This document shows, piece after piece, positions 5,317 through 7,168 of a stretch of DNA of 7,168 nt. Origin of the DNA: Planctomycetaceae bacterium (lineage in GTDB: Bacteria; Planctomycetota; Planctomycetia; Planctomycetales; Planctomycetaceae); the NCBI GenBank assembly GCA_015487825.1, contig WFOZ01000941.1, forward strand, positions 1 to 7,168, in the 5' to 3' direction. The notes beneath the pieces were generated by a model. The model ran no database searches. It had not been told where the DNA came from and saw only the letters and a program-made list of their open reading frames with translations. The stretch's first letter is position 1. Each line of letters begins with the position of its first letter. A program made the position numbers and the translations under genes.

Positions 5317-7168
5317 TTAGTTTTGCTTTACTGGCAGTGCTGGAATATCAGCTTCAAGTGAAAGGCTCATCGATTCGATTTTCCAGCGAGGAGCAGCTAG
5401 ATTACTACTGAAATCTATTTCTTGTTTTTTTCCGGCTGATAAAAACAGCAGCAGTTGCCCTTTTTCAGTTAAATATAAAGATGAAGTATCTTCAATTGTA
5501 ACCATCAACCTGCCGACGGGATTGTTCCAGGTTTTCACATTAGCTTTAGAATGCCCATTCCAGCCCGACAGTTCAAGATGTCCAACTGGACCGGACACAT
5601 CGATTTGAACTTGAGCACGAACGGGGTTTAATGGTAGTAGTGCACCAGGTATTTGAAAACCAAGCCAAGTTTCCGAATGCCCGCTTTTCTCAATCCATTC
5701 ATGTTTTAAATCACTATAAAGCCCGCCAAATATTTGGCCATTTGGTCCAATCACTTCACGAAAATCCAGAAACGGACCAGGGATTTTTACACGGCTTCCG
5801 GCAGATGGTCGCTGGAATTGTATCGGCACGGCGACTAATGCGTTTCCCTGACGTTGATTATTCTCGCCGAACTCAAACCCTAAATCCCAAGGTTGCGTCC
5901 AAAACAATAGCTGGGGCTCGTTTATGTTCCAGGGAATTGTCGATCTGGTTGATAATTGTGCAATAATTTCACTTCGACGACGTTGCTCGTCACTCAGTAA
6001 ATTTGCTGATAAGTATTGTTCGCTATCCAGGGTATCGCTTGCGATTGCAGTGAATTGCATCTCACCCGAGATCTTCGCGCCGATTCGTCCCTGGCGTGTC
6101 AACACAATGGCATCTTCGGGTTTCAGATTCTCTGGCAAGTTGAGTTGCCCAGAGACACCTTGCTCATTAAATGTGGCAACGACATCTGTACGGCTGAAGC
6201 GACCTGATTGATAAAATTCACCGATTCGGAATCCAGGTGTATTGCGAAGTCCGTCCCATTCCCATGTTGTTTCACTGCTGTAATTGAGGGACCGGATCCC
6301 ACTTGGATAGCCTGCCCAATCGGGAAGAAGCCAACCTCCAGAATGGCCAGTCAGATGAGCAACTGAAGAACCAGTTGAGCACAATCCCACAATGCCTTGA
6401 GCCTGATAATCGTCTGTCCCGGGAATTGGGGTGATGATTTCAGCTGTTACTGCCATCGATGGAATATTCTGGTTTGTGGGACGTACTGCAATCAATGCAA
6501 CTCCGGTTGCCGCTGCCATCAACGGGCCCAGCAGGCCAAACAACGCTAAGCGTTCTTTTCGCCACAAATAAGTCGCTACAACAAAAGTAAGAAAACTGTA
6601 CCCCAATAGAATACTGACAACGGCTTGGCGACGAGGAATTTTATAGCCAACAAATTGATTGATTTGTGATGCAAATACAGGCAGCACACTGTTTGCTCGA
6701 TCAGAATTATCGAAAGAATTACTGAAATAATCAGCAGAAATTGCTTCGAAGTGAGGTAGCACAACCTGATTCGTTTCCCACCCATCGCCTGCACGAGACC
6801 TGGGATCATCCGAAGTTCGAGGTCGCACCCACGCATTGGGCCCCAGAGTTGTCAGCAGAACTTTTCCACGACCGTACTCTATCCAGAAGGCCGCTGGCCA
6901 GCCATCGACCGAGTATTCGACTTCGATATCGTCAACCAGAATTCGCTTCATCGTTACAGGTGTGTCATATTCCCTGCGAGCACTGGAGACTCCATTTGAG
7001 TCCACAAATTGCAAACTCGATAATTCAACAGATTCGACCTCCTGTCCCTGATAAACGTCTCCCAGCAAGACTTCCAATAATCGCGAATCAACTTTGTCAA
7101 GCATGACCCACAAATGGCCTCCGCTGTTAAGCCAACGCCGAATCGCATCCAGTCCTTCGGGATCACTC
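5317..7168 (-). CDS. Large membrane protein with GATase-like N-terminal region, 5' end missing; probable accessory protein of the ABC exporter
   Basis: The frame stays open to the right edge, so the TTG at 7113 is not the true start. About 616 residues are visible, numbered here from the edge. The first residues (GLDAIRRWLNSGGHLWVMLD) and a later GRGKVLLTTLGPNAW (about 99-113) match the strand-loop pattern of class I glutamine-amidotransferase-like (Rossmann) domains; no catalytic Cys is visible in this part. Two adjacent membrane helices follow at about 182-201 and 207-229 (bases 6481-6624), separated by the short basic WRKERL turn. Because the helices form a hairpin, the parts before and after lie on the same side, probably extracytoplasmic. 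The last ~385 residues have alternating hydrophobic, Gly/Pro-rich beta-sandwich-like sequence and several Trp (TTWEWDG, WTQPWDLGF) but no motif I can name. It precedes the ATPase by 56 bp on the same strand, and its role as a transporter partner is inferred from context. A distant analogue is the GldG-type auxiliary component. Confidence 0.7.
   Translation of the reverse strand, partial: SDPEGLDAIRRWLNSGGHLWVMLDKVDSRLLEVLLGDVYQGQEVESVELSSLQFVDSNGVSSARREYDTPVTMKRILVDDIEVEYSVDGWPAAFWIEYGRGKVLLTTLGPNAWVRPRTSDDPRSRAGDGWETNQVVLPHFEAISADYFSNSFDNSDRANSVLPVFASQINQFVGYKIPRRQAVVSILLGYSFLTFVVATYLWRKERLALFGLLGPLMAAATGVALIAVRPTNQNIPSMAVTAEIITPIPGTDDYQAQGIVGLCSTGSSVAHLTGHSGGWLLPDWAGYPSGIRSLNYSSETTWEWDGLRNTPGFRIGEFYQSGRFSRTDVVATFNEQGVSGQLNLPENLKPEDAIVLTRQGRIGAKISGEMQFTAIASDTLDSEQYLSANLLSDEQRRRSEIIAQLSTRSTIPWNINEPQLLFWTQPWDLGFEFGENNQRQGNALVAVPIQFQRPSAGSRVKIPGPFLDFREVIGPNGQIFGGLYSDLKHEWIEKSGHSETWLGFQIPGALLPLNPVRAQVQIDVSGPVGHLELSGWNGHSKANVKTWNNPVGRLMVTIEDTSSLYLTEKGQLLLFLSAGKKQEIDFSSNLAAPRWKIESMSLSLEADIPALPVKQN
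6481..6624 (-). other. Transmembrane hairpin in the large membrane protein
   Basis: Two hydrophobic stretches, AVVSILLGYSFLTFVVATYLW and LFGLLGPLMAAATGVALIAV, are separated by the basic RKERLA. The basic turn suggests, by the positive-inside rule, that the loop is cytoplasmic and both large domains face outward. This topology is an inference. Confidence 0.65.

Noticed and set aside
6576..6836. 86-residue hydrophobic minus-strand frame inside the large membrane protein gene
   Set aside because: It lies in another frame over the transmembrane hairpin region, so its hydrophobicity is a by-product of the codons there. The main frame is continuous and protein-like.
6954..7113. TTG at 7113 as the start of the large membrane protein
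   Set aside because: The frame remains open upstream to the window edge and encodes a recognisable GATase-like helix-loop-strand (GLDAIRRWLNSGG), so the gene is cut, not started, here.

Overview
The window looks like a chromosomal segment of a planctomycete-like bacterium. This is inferred from protein style: a secreted HEAT-repeat protein with a WAIHKISGE-type C-terminus next to an ABC-2 export cassette and a large membrane protein with a glutamine-amidotransferase-like N-terminal region. No rRNA or marker gene fixes the taxon. Base composition is moderate and even, and no mobile element, CRISPR array, tRNA or long repeat was seen.

Layout. Bases 1-527 (+) hold the 3' part of a GntR/FadR-type transcription factor: its metal-binding FCD effector domain is visible and its DNA-binding domain lies off the left edge. 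Bases 528-789 are a convergent intergenic gap. From 7168 down to 790, everything is one co-directional minus-strand block. In transcription order it holds (1) a membrane protein cut at the right edge (5' part missing), (2) an ABC ATPase with a GTG start, (3) a double-length ABC-2 permease and (4) an exported HEAT-repeat protein. The gaps are 56 bp, 1 bp and 15-24 bp, each downstream gene has a visible Shine-Dalgarno sequence, and two of those sites lie inside or at the end of the preceding gene. This suggests a translationally coupled operon.

How the genes may work together. The ATPase and the permease, which carries both transmembrane halves on one chain, should form a complete ABC-2 type exporter. 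The upstream membrane protein has a Rossmann/GATase-like part, a two-helix membrane hairpin and a large beta-rich C-terminal domain. It is a candidate accessory subunit, loosely reminiscent of the auxiliary component of the Gld-type gliding-motility ABC system. The HEAT protein is probably an extracytoplasmic binding scaffold. The substrate is unknown. The operon promoter would lie right of the window. The FCD regulator is convergent and may be unrelated.

Most useful observations: the permease is an internal tandem duplication with four landmarks at matching spacing; its best start is the second ATG; the ATPase GTG start overlaps an ATG-TGA start-stop unit; and the ATPase has Asp at the usual Q-loop Gln position.
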